DNA of 64,000 nucleotides from a bacterium (GCA_030426085.1 JAUHYW010000029.1:35568-99567), one strand, 5' to 3'. Shown: positions 25,861 to 35,061, numbered from the stretch's first letter. A program made the numbers and translations. Notes: a model not told the origin generated them from the sequence alone.

Positions 25861-26373
25861 TCAGCTGACGACGTTCGTCGGGCCGTCGTGCTTGACGGTC
25901 TGCACGCCGGTCGAGGTGCCCTTCTTCTGATCCTGCGGATCGTAGGTGAAGGTGATGGTGTTGTAGTACAGCGCCACGTTCTCCACGGCGATGTCGCCCT
26001 GGCCGCCGCTGATCGAGTAGTCGCCGACGACGACCTCGTCGAGCTCGATCTTGAGGTACTGCACGCCCATCTGGTTGGCGCCGCCGTCACCGCTCGAGCG
26101 GTAGGCGACGAAGGTGGCCTTCTCGATGTGCTTGCCGGTCCAGGCCATCTTCAGCAGGTCATCGCTGGCGGTGTCGATGTACTTGGTGAAGTGCAGCGGG
26201 CCCTGGGTGATCTTCTCGGCGGTGAGGCCGCCGCCCGAGCCGACCTTCGAGTTCACCGTCTGGTGGCAGCCGTAGTTCCACGACAGCACCTCGATGTGCG
26301 TCTCGTGGCCCTTGGCGACCGACGAGCCGGCGATGTCGGGGCCGAGCATCTTGATGAACATATTGCTGGCCAT
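25861..26373 (-). CDS. hcp: T6SS inner-tube protein Hcp
   Basis: 170 residues, Hcp/TssD, which forms the hexameric rings of the T6SS tube and is exported. The signatures are the start MASNMFIKMLGPDIAGSS, the EVLSWNYG element, the HFTKYIDTASDDLLK helix region and the C-terminal strands (VENVALYYNTITFTY). AGGAGG lies just upstream of the ATG. It is a single-gene unit: it has its own sigma70-like promoter, a leader of about 220 bases and a strong terminator. A high separate output fits its role as the most abundant component. Confidence 0.95.
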   Translation of the reverse strand: MASNMFIKMLGPDIAGSSVAKGHETHIEVLSWNYGCHQTVNSKVGSGGGLTAEKITQGPLHFTKYIDTASDDLLKMAWTGKHIEKATFVAYRSSGDGGANQMGVQYLKIELDEVVVGDYSISGGQGDIAVENVALYYNTITFTYDPQDQKKGTSTGVQTVKHDGPTNVVS

Positions 26374-26602
26374 GGGAACCTCCTCGCGTGCCGGGCGCTG
26401 TCACACCCGGTGGGTATTCAGATGAGTCGACGGCGGCGTCGGGCCGCGTCGCTTCGATCGGGTGGGCTGTGCCCGACGGCTCCCCCCGAGGGCGCGTCGA
26501 GCGAGTGTGTCTATCCCGCCGGGGCGCGGGCGGCCCGAGTGCAGATGACTCGGAATGGCTGGCTGTGTGTGCCGCGGACGACACATCATTTGCTTTGGAG
26601 GG
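26374..26602 (-). promoter_or_regulatory. Long 5' leader of hcp
   Basis: About 220 bases lie between the predicted hcp start point and its ATG. The leader contains a perfect 6-bp hairpin (26535-26540 with 26548-26553) and GC-rich inverted segments, but no open frame with a convincing start. Such length is unusual for this compact cluster and could serve regulation of Hcp translation. Together with the promoter and the tssC terminator it fills the 386-bp gap between hcp and tssC. Confidence 0.4.
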
Positions 26603-26631
26603 ATGATAGGTCGGGCGGCGGTGCGGCGCAA
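26603..26631 (-). promoter_or_regulatory. Sigma70-like promoter for hcp
   Basis: On the minus strand TTGCGC (26626-26631) and TATCAT (26603-26608) are 17 bases apart. The DNA upstream of the -35 is unusually A/T-rich for this window (ATTTTTCTTC), like an UP element. It is read toward hcp only. Confidence 0.65.
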
Positions 26632-26699
26632 GGCCATTTTTGGATGATCGAAGAAAAATCTCGTGAGGCTGCACACCGCCGACCGAGCGCTTCGAACGG

Positions 26700-26727
26700 C
26701 GAACGGCCGCCCGAAGGCGGCCGTTCG
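26700..26727 (-). terminator. Stable hairpin after tssC
   Basis: A perfect 12-bp stem (26700-26711 with 26716-26727) closes a four-base loop that is UUCG with a C-G closing pair in the minus-strand RNA, an exceptionally stable tetraloop. It begins about 30 bases after the tssC stop. No T tract follows, so it may act as a terminator, an attenuator or a 3'-end stabiliser. Confidence 0.6.
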
Positions 26728-26759
26728 TGGTCGAGTGGATCGCGGGATCCGATCGACGC

Positions 26760-28220
26760 TCAGCCCGCCGGCGGGGGCAGCTCCGACACCAGCCGGATCG
26801 ACGCGGTGAGCTCGTCGAGCTGGAAGTGCGGCCGGAGGAAGACCACCGCCCGGTAGGCGCCGGGGCGGCCGGGCACGTCGTACACGTCCACCCGCGCCTC
26901 GCGCAGCGGGTAGCGGGCCTTGATGTCCTGCCCGGCGTCGTCCTTGCCGAGCACGTACTGCATGATCCACCGGTTGAGGTAGTTCGACACGTCCTCGCGG
27001 GTCATGAACGAGCCGACCTTGTCCCGGGCGATCACCTTCAGGTAGTGGGCGAACCGCGACGCCGCGAGCACGTACGGCAGCATCGACGAGATGCGGGCGT
27101 TCGCGTTGGCGAAGTCGGTGTCGTAGGTCTTGGGCTTGTTGACCGTCGACGCCCCGAAGAAGGTCGCGTAGTTGGTGTTCTTGCAGAACACCAGCGGCAG
27201 GAAGCCGAGGTCGCTCAGCTCCTTCTCCCGGCGGTCGGTGACCGACACCTCGGTGGGCACCTTGGCGGCGATGTCACCCTCGGCGGTCTTGAACTTGTGC
27301 AGCGGCAGGCCCTCGACCATACCCCCGCCCTCGGTGCCCCGGATCGCGCCACACCACTTGTACATGGCGAACGCGGCGGTGCACCGCTCGGCGAGCGCCC
27401 ACGAGCTGGGGCCCCACAGATACTTGCCCGCGTCGGTGCCGTCGACGTCCTCGGTGAAGTCGAGGCCGTCGACCGGGTTCTGGACCGGGTCGTAGGGCAA
27501 CCGGAGCAGCATGCGGGGCAGCGTCAGGGTGACGTACCGCGCGTCCTCCATGCCCCGGAACTGGTTCCACTTCTCGTAGCCGCTCTCGAAGATCTTCGCG
27601 AGATCCCGGGGGTCGCCGAGCTTCTCGTAGTCCTCGAGGCTGAACATGTCCGCCGCCGCGCTGGCGACGAACGGCGCGTGGGCCGCCGAGGCGATGTTGC
27701 TCATGCCCATCAGCAGGTCGAGGTCGGCGTTGCTCTTGCCGAACTCGTAGCCCCCGACGAGCATGCCGAACGGCTCGCCGCCGTAGGTCCCGTACTCCTC
27801 CTCGTAGATCATCTTGAACAGCCGCGACTGGTCGAAGTCGCTGGCGTTCTCGATGTCCTCGAGCATCTCCTTCTTGGTCGCCGAGACGACCCGCAGCTTG
27901 AGCATCTGCCCGGTCTCGGTCTTCGAGACCAGGTAGGACAGCCCCCGCCAGGTCGACTCGAGCTGCTGGAACTTCTCGTTGTGCAGGACCGTGTTCAGCT
28001 GCGCTTCGATCTTGCGATCGAGCGCCTGGATCTGGCCCTCGATGAGCTGGGTCGCGTTGCGGATCGTCTTCTTCTTCTCGGCCGCTTCCTCGGCCGAGAC
28101 GCCCGCCGCCACGGCGAGCTCGAGCAGCGCCTTGAGGCCGTCGTTCGCCTCGGCCGCGGCCGTGTGGGCGACCACGGACTCGAGGAGGTCTCCGCCTCCG
28201 CCTTCGATCTCTTCAGCCAT
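26760..28220 (-). CDS. tssC: T6SS sheath large subunit TssC
   Basis: 486 residues, TssC (VipB), which with TssB builds the contractile sheath around the Hcp tube. Family markers include FQQLESTWRGLSYLV, the YEEEYGTYGGEPFGMLVGGYEF element and the late FARYLK-type motif (SRFAHYLKVIARDKVGSF). GAGAGG lies about seven bases before the ATG. The gap from tssB is 42 bases, and the stable UUCG hairpin closes the unit. Confidence 0.95.
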   Translation of the reverse strand: MAEEIEGGGGDLLESVVAHTAAAEANDGLKALLELAVAAGVSAEEAAEKKKTIRNATQLIEGQIQALDRKIEAQLNTVLHNEKFQQLESTWRGLSYLVSKTETGQMLKLRVVSATKKEMLEDIENASDFDQSRLFKMIYEEEYGTYGGEPFGMLVGGYEFGKSNADLDLLMGMSNIASAAHAPFVASAAADMFSLEDYEKLGDPRDLAKIFESGYEKWNQFRGMEDARYVTLTLPRMLLRLPYDPVQNPVDGLDFTEDVDGTDAGKYLWGPSSWALAERCTAAFAMYKWCGAIRGTEGGGMVEGLPLHKFKTAEGDIAAKVPTEVSVTDRREKELSDLGFLPLVFCKNTNYATFFGASTVNKPKTYDTDFANANARISSMLPYVLAASRFAHYLKVIARDKVGSFMTREDVSNYLNRWIMQYVLGKDDAGQDIKARYPLREARVDVYDVPGRPGAYRAVVFLRPHFQLDELTASIRLVSELPPPAG

Positions 28221-28262
28221 GCCTGTACCTCTCGGTGTCTAGTGGGTCCGTGTTCCCCGGGC

Positions 28263-28769
28263 TCAGCCCAGCTTCTCCATGAGTTCCTGCAGCTTGCCCT
28301 TCAGCTCTTCGTCGGTCGCCGTGGAGCGGATGACGTCGTTGAGGGCGCTGGCGAGGTCGTCGTTGACGTAGATCTTGGCGAGCAGCGCGTTGAGCGCGTT
28401 GCGGCGCTCGTACGTCTCGCGGACCTTGTCGACCTGCTGAACCACCGAGAGCGGACCGAAGTCGCCCATCTTGCTGAAGTTCATCTCGACGGCGAGGTTC
28501 TCGCTGGAGTCGTCGATGACGTTGGGGACCACGAAGCTCAACGTCGGCGCGGTGCTCTCGAGCACCTCGTCGAAGTTGTCGCGGTCGATCTGGGTGAACT
28601 TGCGCTCCTTGAACTTCTTGAGCTCGGTGTCACCCGCGAGATCGGCCATGATGCCGACGACGAAGGGCAGCTCCTTGGTCTGGATCGCGTCGCCGATCTC
28701 GACGTCGTAGGTGATCTGGACCCTGGGCGGACGGTTCCGTCCGATCTTGTGCTGAGTCTGGTCAGCCAT
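28263..28769 (-). CDS. tssB: T6SS sheath small subunit TssB
   Basis: 168 residues, TssB (VipA). The typical start (KIGRNRPPRVQITYDVE), the LPFVVGIMADLAG motif and the C-terminal helical region that packs on TssC are all present. It is the first gene of the tssB-C sheath unit, with its own promoter 60-70 bases upstream. Confidence 0.95.
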   Translation of the reverse strand: MADQTQHKIGRNRPPRVQITYDVEIGDAIQTKELPFVVGIMADLAGDTELKKFKERKFTQIDRDNFDEVLESTAPTLSFVVPNVIDDSSENLAVEMNFSKMGDFGPLSVVQQVDKVRETYERRNALNALLAKIYVNDDLASALNDVIRSTATDEELKGKLQELMEKLG

Positions 28770-28811
28770 TTGGACTCCGCTGGCTCGACTGATGGACCAA
28801 TGAGAGTGACC

Positions 28812-28840
28812 ATCGTACGAGCCTGTTTGCTGGTTTTCAA
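28812..28840 (-). promoter_or_regulatory. Sigma70-like promoter for tssB-C
   Basis: On the minus strand TTGAAA (28835-28840) and TACGAT (28812-28817) are separated by 17 bases, giving a leader of roughly 35-40 bases before the tssB ATG. Confidence 0.65.
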
Positions 28841-28892
28841 CCGGTCAAGTGCCGGTCTTTTCTCGTTTTTCTTCTTATCCGAGCGAGCGCAC

Positions 28893-28910
28893 ATGCCATC
28901 GGAATGGCAT
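28893..28910. promoter_or_regulatory. Palindrome upstream of the tssB promoter
   Basis: ATGCCAT and ATGGCAT form a perfect 7-bp inverted repeat with a four-base spacer, centred about 95 bases upstream of the predicted tssB start point. Its form and position suit a transcription-factor site. The remainder of the 250-bp spacer between tssB and tssA has only a weak hairpin at 28992-29009, just past the tssA stop. Confidence 0.45.
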
Positions 28911-29019
28911 ACGGCACCACCCCCGTGTCATCACTCGGACGGGTTGATCTGGATCGTTGCCGGTTCGTCCCCCCTGGCGCTCCCCCCCTTTCCGATCTCG
29001 GTGGATCGGCGCTACGTCC

Positions 29020-30102
29020 TCATCGATCGTTGGGATCACCCAGCCCGAGGAGCTGGTAGATCCCGAACAGGTTGTTGCGGTCGTCGACGAGCTCCTGGAT
29101 GAGATCGCCGAAGGACATGTTGCCCCAGCTCACCGCCCGCTTGACGAGGTGCGGCACCGGGCTGTGCGGCTCGACGCGGATGAGATAATCCGCTGCTTCG
29201 GCGAGGCGCTGATAGGCGTCGGCCCGGTTGCGGATCGGGCCTCGCCGCCCCCCGCCGCCGGCCGGCTGGTCGTCTGCGGCCACCGCTGCCTCCTCGCTCG
29301 CCTCGGCGTCGGCGCCTTCGCCCCCCGCCTCGGTCTCGCCTTTCTGGCTCAACGCCCGCTTGACGAAGCCCCGCAGGGCCCCGATGGCGTCCTTGAGCTG
29401 GTACAGCGCGGTCACCGGCTCGCCGCAGCGGGTGTCCACCGCCTCCTCGAGCGCGTCGACGCCCGCCTCGAGGGCGCTCAGATCGGCGGCCAGGGTGCGG
29501 TAGAAGGGCGTCGGTGTGAGCAGGACCGCGGTCATGAACTCGGCGGTGCTCGCCCGGCCCTCCTCGACGGACTTGCCGCTCCGCTCGGCGAGCGAGGCGA
29601 CCTCCCAGTCGAGCCAGGTCAGCGCCCGGCCGTCGTGCTTGTCGGGATCGATGAGCACGACCCGCTTGACGCGATGGGCGAGCTGGGCGTTGAGCCAGCC
29701 GAACGGCGCGATCCGGCCGTCGAAGTCACCGTCGTCGTCGATCGGCGGGTGCAGCGTGTCCCAGAACTGCTCGACGAGCCCCCGGATCAGCTCGATGCCC
29801 TGCACGCAGCCGACGATGCCATACTTGGCGGTCCAGGCCTCGGTGAGCCAGCCGGCGATGCGCAGGTCCTTGGTCTTCTCCTCGAGCGCGGTGACCGCGG
29901 TCGAGATGACCGTGTCCCAGTCGGCGACCTTGGGCTCGGTGGCCCAGATGCCGTGGTCGAGGGCCGGATCGTCCTCTTTTCGGGCGAGCTTGATCTTGTC
30001 GTAGACCGGCCCCCGACGCAGCGACTCACCCGAGGGCATCAGGTCCGAGATGGGGACCATCAGCTCGTCGTTGGCGGTCTTGGGCAGCTTGCGCTCGGTC
30101 AT
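29020..30102 (-). CDS. tssA: T6SS cap/assembly protein TssA
   Basis: 360 residues, with the conserved N-terminal ImpA domain (MVPISDLMPSGESLRRGP, DWDTVISTAVTALEEKTKDLRIAGWLTEAW, TLHPPIDDDGDFDGRIAPFGWLN pattern). TssA recruits the baseplate and primes or caps the growing tail. Residues about 240-300 form a Ala/Glu/Gly-rich linker, and the C-terminal part is helical. It is the last gene of the tssJ-K-L-M-A unit, 31 bases after tssM, with a purine-rich AGGACGAG before the ATG. Confidence 0.92.
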   Translation of the reverse strand: MTERKLPKTANDELMVPISDLMPSGESLRRGPVYDKIKLARKEDDPALDHGIWATEPKVADWDTVISTAVTALEEKTKDLRIAGWLTEAWTAKYGIVGCVQGIELIRGLVEQFWDTLHPPIDDDGDFDGRIAPFGWLNAQLAHRVKRVVLIDPDKHDGRALTWLDWEVASLAERSGKSVEEGRASTAEFMTAVLLTPTPFYRTLAADLSALEAGVDALEEAVDTRCGEPVTALYQLKDAIGALRGFVKRALSQKGETEAGGEGADAEASEEAAVAADDQPAGGGGRRGPIRNRADAYQRLAEAADYLIRVEPHSPVPHLVKRAVSWGNMSFGDLIQELVDDRNNLFGIYQLLGLGDPNDR

Positions 30103-30133
30103 CTCGTCCTGCTCGCTCCGGGCCGGGTGGTCG

Positions 30134-33100
30134 TCAGTAGTCGGGTCCGCCGGTGTCGGCGCGCACGCCCTCCGACTTGAGGTGCTCGTCGCTGACCTCC
30201 GGCGCGCGCCGGGGGAAGTCGGGCAGCCGGAAGGCCGACTTGCCGCCGGGCAGCATCAGGCCGACCCGCACGTAGACCCGGGTGTCGGTCACGAGCAGGC
30301 TGGCGTTGTCCTGGGCCGCGCTGGCGAGGCTGGTCTCGGTCTCGAACCGCAGGGTGTGCGGGCGCAGGAACGACCGCCGCCCACGGTCGGCGGGCGTGCT
30401 GGCGTTGGCCACCAGCATGCGGAACAACGCGAACCGCCCCTGGTAGGCGTAGCACGCCGTCCGGCCGTTGATGCGGGCCGCCTCGTTGCGCTGGTTGGGC
30501 GCCGGCAGGAACATCGCGTCCCTGGCCCAGCGGAAGCAGACCGAGATCGGGTCGTTGGTGCGCCACTGCGCGCCGCGCTTGTTGTCCCGGTGCCCGATGC
30601 GGGTGTCGGCCACCTGCGAGTACCACTCGATGATCTGGTTGCCGTTGACCTCGTTGTCCCGGTTCACCCGGAAGTCGAAGTCGATGTCCAGGATGAGGTC
30701 GGGGTTCTCGTCCTCGGCGGCGAGCAGCGGCGCGAACAGCGAGCGCATGCTCTCGACCTGCTGGATGTACCGCAGCACGTCGGCGTTGGCGTTGCCGAAG
30801 ATCGGGCCACCGATGATGTTGGTCTTCGAGAAGACCTTGAACGCGCCGGCGTACTTGTCGAAGAGCTGGTAGAACTGCACCACGTCGCCGGTCTCGACCT
30901 CGGCGATGACATCCGGACCGGCGAAGGGGAAGCGCCCGGCGAGGCGCTCGGTGAAGAGGGTGTAGACCTCGACATAGCCGCTGAGCGTGAACTTGCGCAG
31001 ATCCTCGTTGCACCGGCGGATCATCGTGCTGCCGATCTGGTACTTCGCCTCTTTGAAGAAGTCGTCCCGCTCGTAGCGGTTGACGTGCGGCTTGAGCTGG
31101 TCGACGCAGGTCGAGAGCTGGACCCGGTTGAGCTCCTCTTCGATGAAGCGCTCCAGATCCTCGAGCGAGTTGCCGGGCACCTTCTTCTCGTAGTCGGTCA
31201 GCACCCCGATGATCTTGCTCCACTTCTCGACGAGGATGTCGCTGGCGTAGGGCTGGCCGAGCTTGACCATCACGTCGACGAGCGGGCGGGCGTACTCGTA
31301 GGCGAGCTCCTGGGTCGTCTTGCGCTTGACCGCGAGCCGGGCGATCAGGTCGTTGGCGTCGCGGGCTCCGAAGGCGACCACCCCCGGGGGCAGCCGGGTG
31401 TCGGTGAGGCTGAAGTTCTCCCGAATGGCGTACGGCTTCTCTTCGCGCAGGATGCCGTCGACCTTCTTGAGCAGATCGAGGATGTCGTCCCGCAGGGCGA
31501 CGAAGAGATCGCTGTCGCCCGACTCGCCGAGCCGGCGGGTGACGTCCTCGAGCGCCTTGACGATGCTGAGGATCGAGTCGAAGAGATCGGCGACGTTGGT
31601 GATGCGGGCCTTGAGCTCCTGCCGCCGCTGAGCCGTCCAGCCGCCGGAGCTGCCCTCGCCGACCTCGGTGAGGTTCTGGGGGCTGGCGTGCTGCAGCATC
31701 ACCTGACGCACCTTCTGGCGGAATTCGGTGCGCGCGGCGATGTCGAGCGCCTCGTTGAAGCCGGCCCCGAGCCCCGGGCGCTCGGCGCTGACGTAGGCCC
31801 GGTAGTTGCGCTCCCACGAGAGCATGCGGTTGATCAGGTCGGCGTTCCACGTCTCGCGGTTGCCCGCGTCGCGGCTGAGGTCGAGTTCGAACTGGGTCTC
31901 GTCCTGGATGATGTACGGCTGGTCGAAGTACGACTTGAGCGCCTCCTTGAGCGCCTCGAGGCCAGCGCTGAGCACGACCCGGTCGTCCTCCCGCACCAGG
32001 AAGTTGAAGCCGCCCAGCTCGGTACGGGCCGACTGCACCTTCTGGGTCAGCGTGCCGAACAGCTCGTCGTTCTTCTTGCGGATGGCCTCGGCGAGCCGGG
32101 TCCCGTCCTCCGGCTGGGCGAAGGCGTAGCCCGACAGCTTGTTGAGGACCTCCTGGTACTCCTCGCCGGGGTTGAAGCTGTCGACGAAGAGCCAGTCGGC
32201 CTTGCCCTCGCTGATGCTGCCTTCGATCTCGGCGATGCGGTCGCGGATCTTGCGGAGCTGCACCGTGGTGCCCCGGGCGTCGAGCGTATTGAGCTCGTCG
32301 AGATCGCGCTGCAGGCTCTCGAGCTGACGCAGCAGCGGGTGGTCCCGCAGCACGTCGTTCTGCATGCGGTCGACCATCTTGAGCAGCTTGCAGGTGGCCC
32401 GCTGGCTGTAGGGGTCGACGTAGCCCAGGGTCGGCCAGCGGTCCTTCATGCGGTCGAGGGCGTCGCGATAGAGGCCGGCCTGGCTGGCGAGCTTGTCGGT
32501 GATGTCGTTGCCGGTCAGGTACAGGTAGACCCGGGCGATGTTGACCAGATCGGCCTGGTTGAACTGGTCGAACGCGATCTGGAGCTGGCTGACGTCGTCG
32601 ACGAAGGTCTTGATCTCGTTGAAGTAGGTCTGCGGCCGGGGGTTCTGCACCGGCAGCGAGCTGTCGTCGGCCTTGCACAGATCTTCGTCGAGGAAGGCCG
32701 GCAGCATCACGTCGGCCTTGGTCTCGAGGGTCGTGCGCAGCGGCTGGCCCACCGAGGCGCCGACCTCGGCGATGGCCCGGTTGACCTGCCCGGTGAGGTT
32801 CTCGAAGAACGTCGTGGGGGCCAGGGCCGACTCGAGCGCGTCGAAGTCGAGCGAGGCCAGCGTCTCGAGGGCCTTGACCCCCCTCACCTTCACCTGATCG
32901 GCGGACGTGATCGAGCCCTTGCCCTGGCTGGCGACGTGCTCCTTGATCACGTTCAGCATGGGGTTGAACTCCTCCACCTCGCTCCCGGTGAAGGTGCGCT
33001 GGAGCAGGATCAGGACCCCGAAGAGCAGCAGGGTGACGAACAGCCCCAGGCGGGCGTTGCGCACCTTGCGGTTGAGCTCCTTGTTGCGCTTCTCGTCGAT

Positions 33101-34243
33101 GCGGGCCAGGCCCGGCTCGGCGAAGATCTTCTCCGAGAAGAGCTGCCGCACGAAGCGGGCCTTGCCCTTGGGCGCAGCGTCCTTCTTCGCGCCGGGCAGC
33201 GGCGCCACCCCCGGCGGAAGCGGAGGCATGCCCGGCGGGCTGCTCGCCGGCGGCGGCGGCGCCTTGTCGCTGACCCGGGCGGTCATGTAGATGCCCCGCA
33301 GCGGCAGAGCCCGGCGGAAGCTGGTGGTCTTGAACAGCGGGTCGAGGTACAGCCGCAGCGGCTCGGCGAGCTGCCGGATCTCGCGAGGCAGCAGGTACAG
33401 CTCGTCCCGCTCGCGCTGGCTGCCGATCTGGTTGAGCAGCTCGAGCTGGGCCACGCAGGTCTGCTCGTGCAGCGAGGAGACGGCCTCCTCGACCCACTCC
33501 GACTCGTAGGCGGTGTCCGGCTCGTAGGGCGCCGACCAGCCGAAGATCTGATCCCGGATCTGCTCGGGCAGGGCCCGGGTGAAGGTGCCGAAGCCCTTGA
33601 GCTGCTCGCAGCCGGTCAGCACGACGTGGATCGGGAAGTCGACGGCGAGCTGGTACTGCGCCTCGTGGATCCGGGCGGCGACCGCCTCGGCCCGGCGGCT
33701 GATGCGCCCGGCGGCCTCGGGGCTCTTCATCAAGAGCGAGCCGACGTCGACGGTCAGGATGAGGCCGTCGAGCGGCCGCAGCCGGCGGGCGTCGCGCAGG
33801 GCGTCGAGCTGCACCCGCCACGCGCCGGCGCCCTTGCCGCCCGGCTTGCGTCGGAAGAGCCGGGCGAAGAAGCCGGGCTTCTCGTCGGCGTCCTTCTTGC
33901 CGTTGCCGCCTTTGGGCTCGTCGGCGACGGCGAACAGCGCCTCGTTGAAATCGATGACGACGGCTTCGTTGAAGAACCACCAGAAGTTGGCGATATCGGG
34001 CTCGTCGAGCCCGAAGGTCTCCGGCGAGCCGGGGCGGGCGGCGAGGCCGCTCTCGCCGAGGATCGCGCTCTTACCGACGCCGGGCTCGCCCACCATGGCG
34101 AACCACGGGACGTTGTAGATCGCCTCGGCGCTGCGGAGCTGCTTCTCCAAGCTGCGGGCCGCCTTGCCGAACGCGCGCTTGACCGCCTTGGGCGGCGCGA
34201 GCGGGCCGGCGGCCTCGTCGGCCTTCTTCTTGGCCTTCGCCAC
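30134..34243 (-). CDS. tssM: T6SS membrane protein TssM without N-terminal membrane hairpin
   Basis: 1,369 residues from the GTG at 34243, two bases after the tssL stop. The Walker A GEPGVGKS is at about residue 52-59, followed by the NTPase region (LILTVDVGSLL near 161, HVVLTGCEQLKGF near 206) and a Pro-rich linker (about 328-350). One strong membrane segment (GLFVTLLLFGVLILL) lies at 400-414, and the long periplasmic helical/beta region that contacts TssJ follows. Canonical TssM has two membrane helices before the NTPase and a third after it. Here only the third is found; the upstream in-frame sequence, which overlaps tssL, is also hydrophilic. The NTPase domain would thus begin at the free N-terminus. 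Confidence 0.92.
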   Translation of the reverse strand: MAKAKKKADEAAGPLAPPKAVKRAFGKAARSLEKQLRSAEAIYNVPWFAMVGEPGVGKSAILGESGLAARPGSPETFGLDEPDIANFWWFFNEAVVIDFNEALFAVADEPKGGNGKKDADEKPGFFARLFRRKPGGKGAGAWRVQLDALRDARRLRPLDGLILTVDVGSLLMKSPEAAGRISRRAEAVAARIHEAQYQLAVDFPIHVVLTGCEQLKGFGTFTRALPEQIRDQIFGWSAPYEPDTAYESEWVEEAVSSLHEQTCVAQLELLNQIGSQRERDELYLLPREIRQLAEPLRLYLDPLFKTTSFRRALPLRGIYMTARVSDKAPPPPASSPPGMPPLPPGVAPLPGAKKDAAPKGKARFVRQLFSEKIFAEPGLARIDEKRNKELNRKVRNARLGLFVTLLLFGVLILLQRTFTGSEVEEFNPMLNVIKEHVASQGKGSITSADQVKVRGVKALETLASLDFDALESALAPTTFFENLTGQVNRAIAEVGASVGQPLRTTLETKADVMLPAFLDEDLCKADDSSLPVQNPRPQTYFNEIKTFVDDVSQLQIAFDQFNQADLVNIARVYLYLTGNDITDKLASQAGLYRDALDRMKDRWPTLGYVDPYSQRATCKLLKMVDRMQNDVLRDHPLLRQLESLQRDLDELNTLDARGTTVQLRKIRDRIAEIEGSISEGKADWLFVDSFNPGEEYQEVLNKLSGYAFAQPEDGTRLAEAIRKKNDELFGTLTQKVQSARTELGGFNFLVREDDRVVLSAGLEALKEALKSYFDQPYIIQDETQFELDLSRDAGNRETWNADLINRMLSWERNYRAYVSAERPGLGAGFNEALDIAARTEFRQKVRQVMLQHASPQNLTEVGEGSSGGWTAQRRQELKARITNVADLFDSILSIVKALEDVTRRLGESGDSDLFVALRDDILDLLKKVDGILREEKPYAIRENFSLTDTRLPPGVVAFGARDANDLIARLAVKRKTTQELAYEYARPLVDVMVKLGQPYASDILVEKWSKIIGVLTDYEKKVPGNSLEDLERFIEEELNRVQLSTCVDQLKPHVNRYERDDFFKEAKYQIGSTMIRRCNEDLRKFTLSGYVEVYTLFTERLAGRFPFAGPDVIAEVETGDVVQFYQLFDKYAGAFKVFSKTNIIGGPIFGNANADVLRYIQQVESMRSLFAPLLAAEDENPDLILDIDFDFRVNRDNEVNGNQIIEWYSQVADTRIGHRDNKRGAQWRTNDPISVCFRWARDAMFLPAPNQRNEAARINGRTACYAYQGRFALFRMLVANASTPADRGRRSFLRPHTLRFETETSLASAAQDNASLLVTDTRVYVRVGLMLPGGKSAFRLPDFPRRAPEVSDEHLKSEGVRADTGGPDY

Positions 34244-34245
34244 CC

Positions 34246-35007
34246 CTATCGCTCCCGGGCCTTGGCCGGCGACTTCGCCTTGGTCGTCGCCGCGGGGGTC
34301 ACTTTCTCGACGGTCTGCCGGATCTCGTTGGTCTGCTCGAACCACGACCAGTGGGCGATGCCGAAGTACGCGACGACGGCCAGCACGGTCAGCCGGACGT
34401 AGATCCGGTGATCGGGCATCTTCTGGTCGGGCTCGGTGGTGATCGTATGGGCGTAGGCGTCGGGGAACAGCGGCTTGCTGGGGTCGACCGTGCCGGCCTT
34501 GCCGACGCCCACGAAGTACTGCAGGCGCTCCTTGTAGCCGGTGATCTCCTGCTCTTCGTCACCCCGGAAGCGACCCTTGAAGCCGAGCAGCAGCGCGATG
34601 AGGAAGGCGGTGGCGACCTCTTCTTTGGTCTTGTCCCGGCTGGCGAGCAGCTCGTCGATGCGATCGAAGAACGTCGCCCCCGCCCGCTGGGTGCCGAAGT
34701 ACTGCTTCTCGAGCAGGTTCGTCAGCCAGCGAGCCCGGCCGGGCCACTCGGTCTTCATGTGCAGGAACTGGTCGTCGGCGAGCGCGACCATGATGTAACG
34801 CATCGAGTCGTAGAGGTGGTAGCCGCTCTCGTCCTCGCCCTGGGCCCGCAGCTCGTTGTCGATGTAGGCCCGCAGCTCACCCTGCACCCGCTCGACGGAG
34901 ACGTCGGCCCCCTTCTCCTCGATCTCGCCCTTGAGGCGCGAGACGAGGGCATAGAAGCCCCGCAGCTTGGTGAGCAGGGCCGAACGGCTGAGCTGGACTG
35001 CGTTCAA
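34246..35007 (-). CDS. tssL: T6SS inner-membrane protein TssL (DotU)
   Basis: 253 residues, short TssL without a C-terminal OmpA-like peptidoglycan-binding domain. The cytoplasmic helical domain carries DESGYHLYDSMRYIMVALADD, the AGATFFDRID motif and LLGFKGRFRGD, and one membrane segment lies at about 200-221 (VRLTVLAVVAYFGIA), as in DotU. The start is a TTG at 35007, preceded by AGGAA at six bases. Its stop is two bases from the tssM start. Confidence 0.93.
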   Translation of the reverse strand: MNAVQLSRSALLTKLRGFYALVSRLKGEIEEKGADVSVERVQGELRAYIDNELRAQGEDESGYHLYDSMRYIMVALADDQFLHMKTEWPGRARWLTNLLEKQYFGTQRAGATFFDRIDELLASRDKTKEEVATAFLIALLLGFKGRFRGDEEQEITGYKERLQYFVGVGKAGTVDPSKPLFPDAYAHTITTEPDQKMPDHRIYVRLTVLAVVAYFGIAHWSWFEQTNEIRQTVEKVTPAATTKAKSPAKARER

Positions 35008-35061
35008 CGGCGGTTCCTGGTCGTCCTCTCCGGGCGCGCGGCGTCCGGGTTCCGAAACAGC

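Noticed and set aside
26374..26760. Small genes in the hcp-tssC gap
   Set aside because: Short frames exist but none has a ribosome-binding site and conserved-looking content; the gap is better explained by promoter, leader and terminator.
30050..34402. Plus-strand frame of 1,450 residues over tssM
   Set aside because: Shadow of tssM; only the minus strand has Walker motifs and the expected T6SS gene order.
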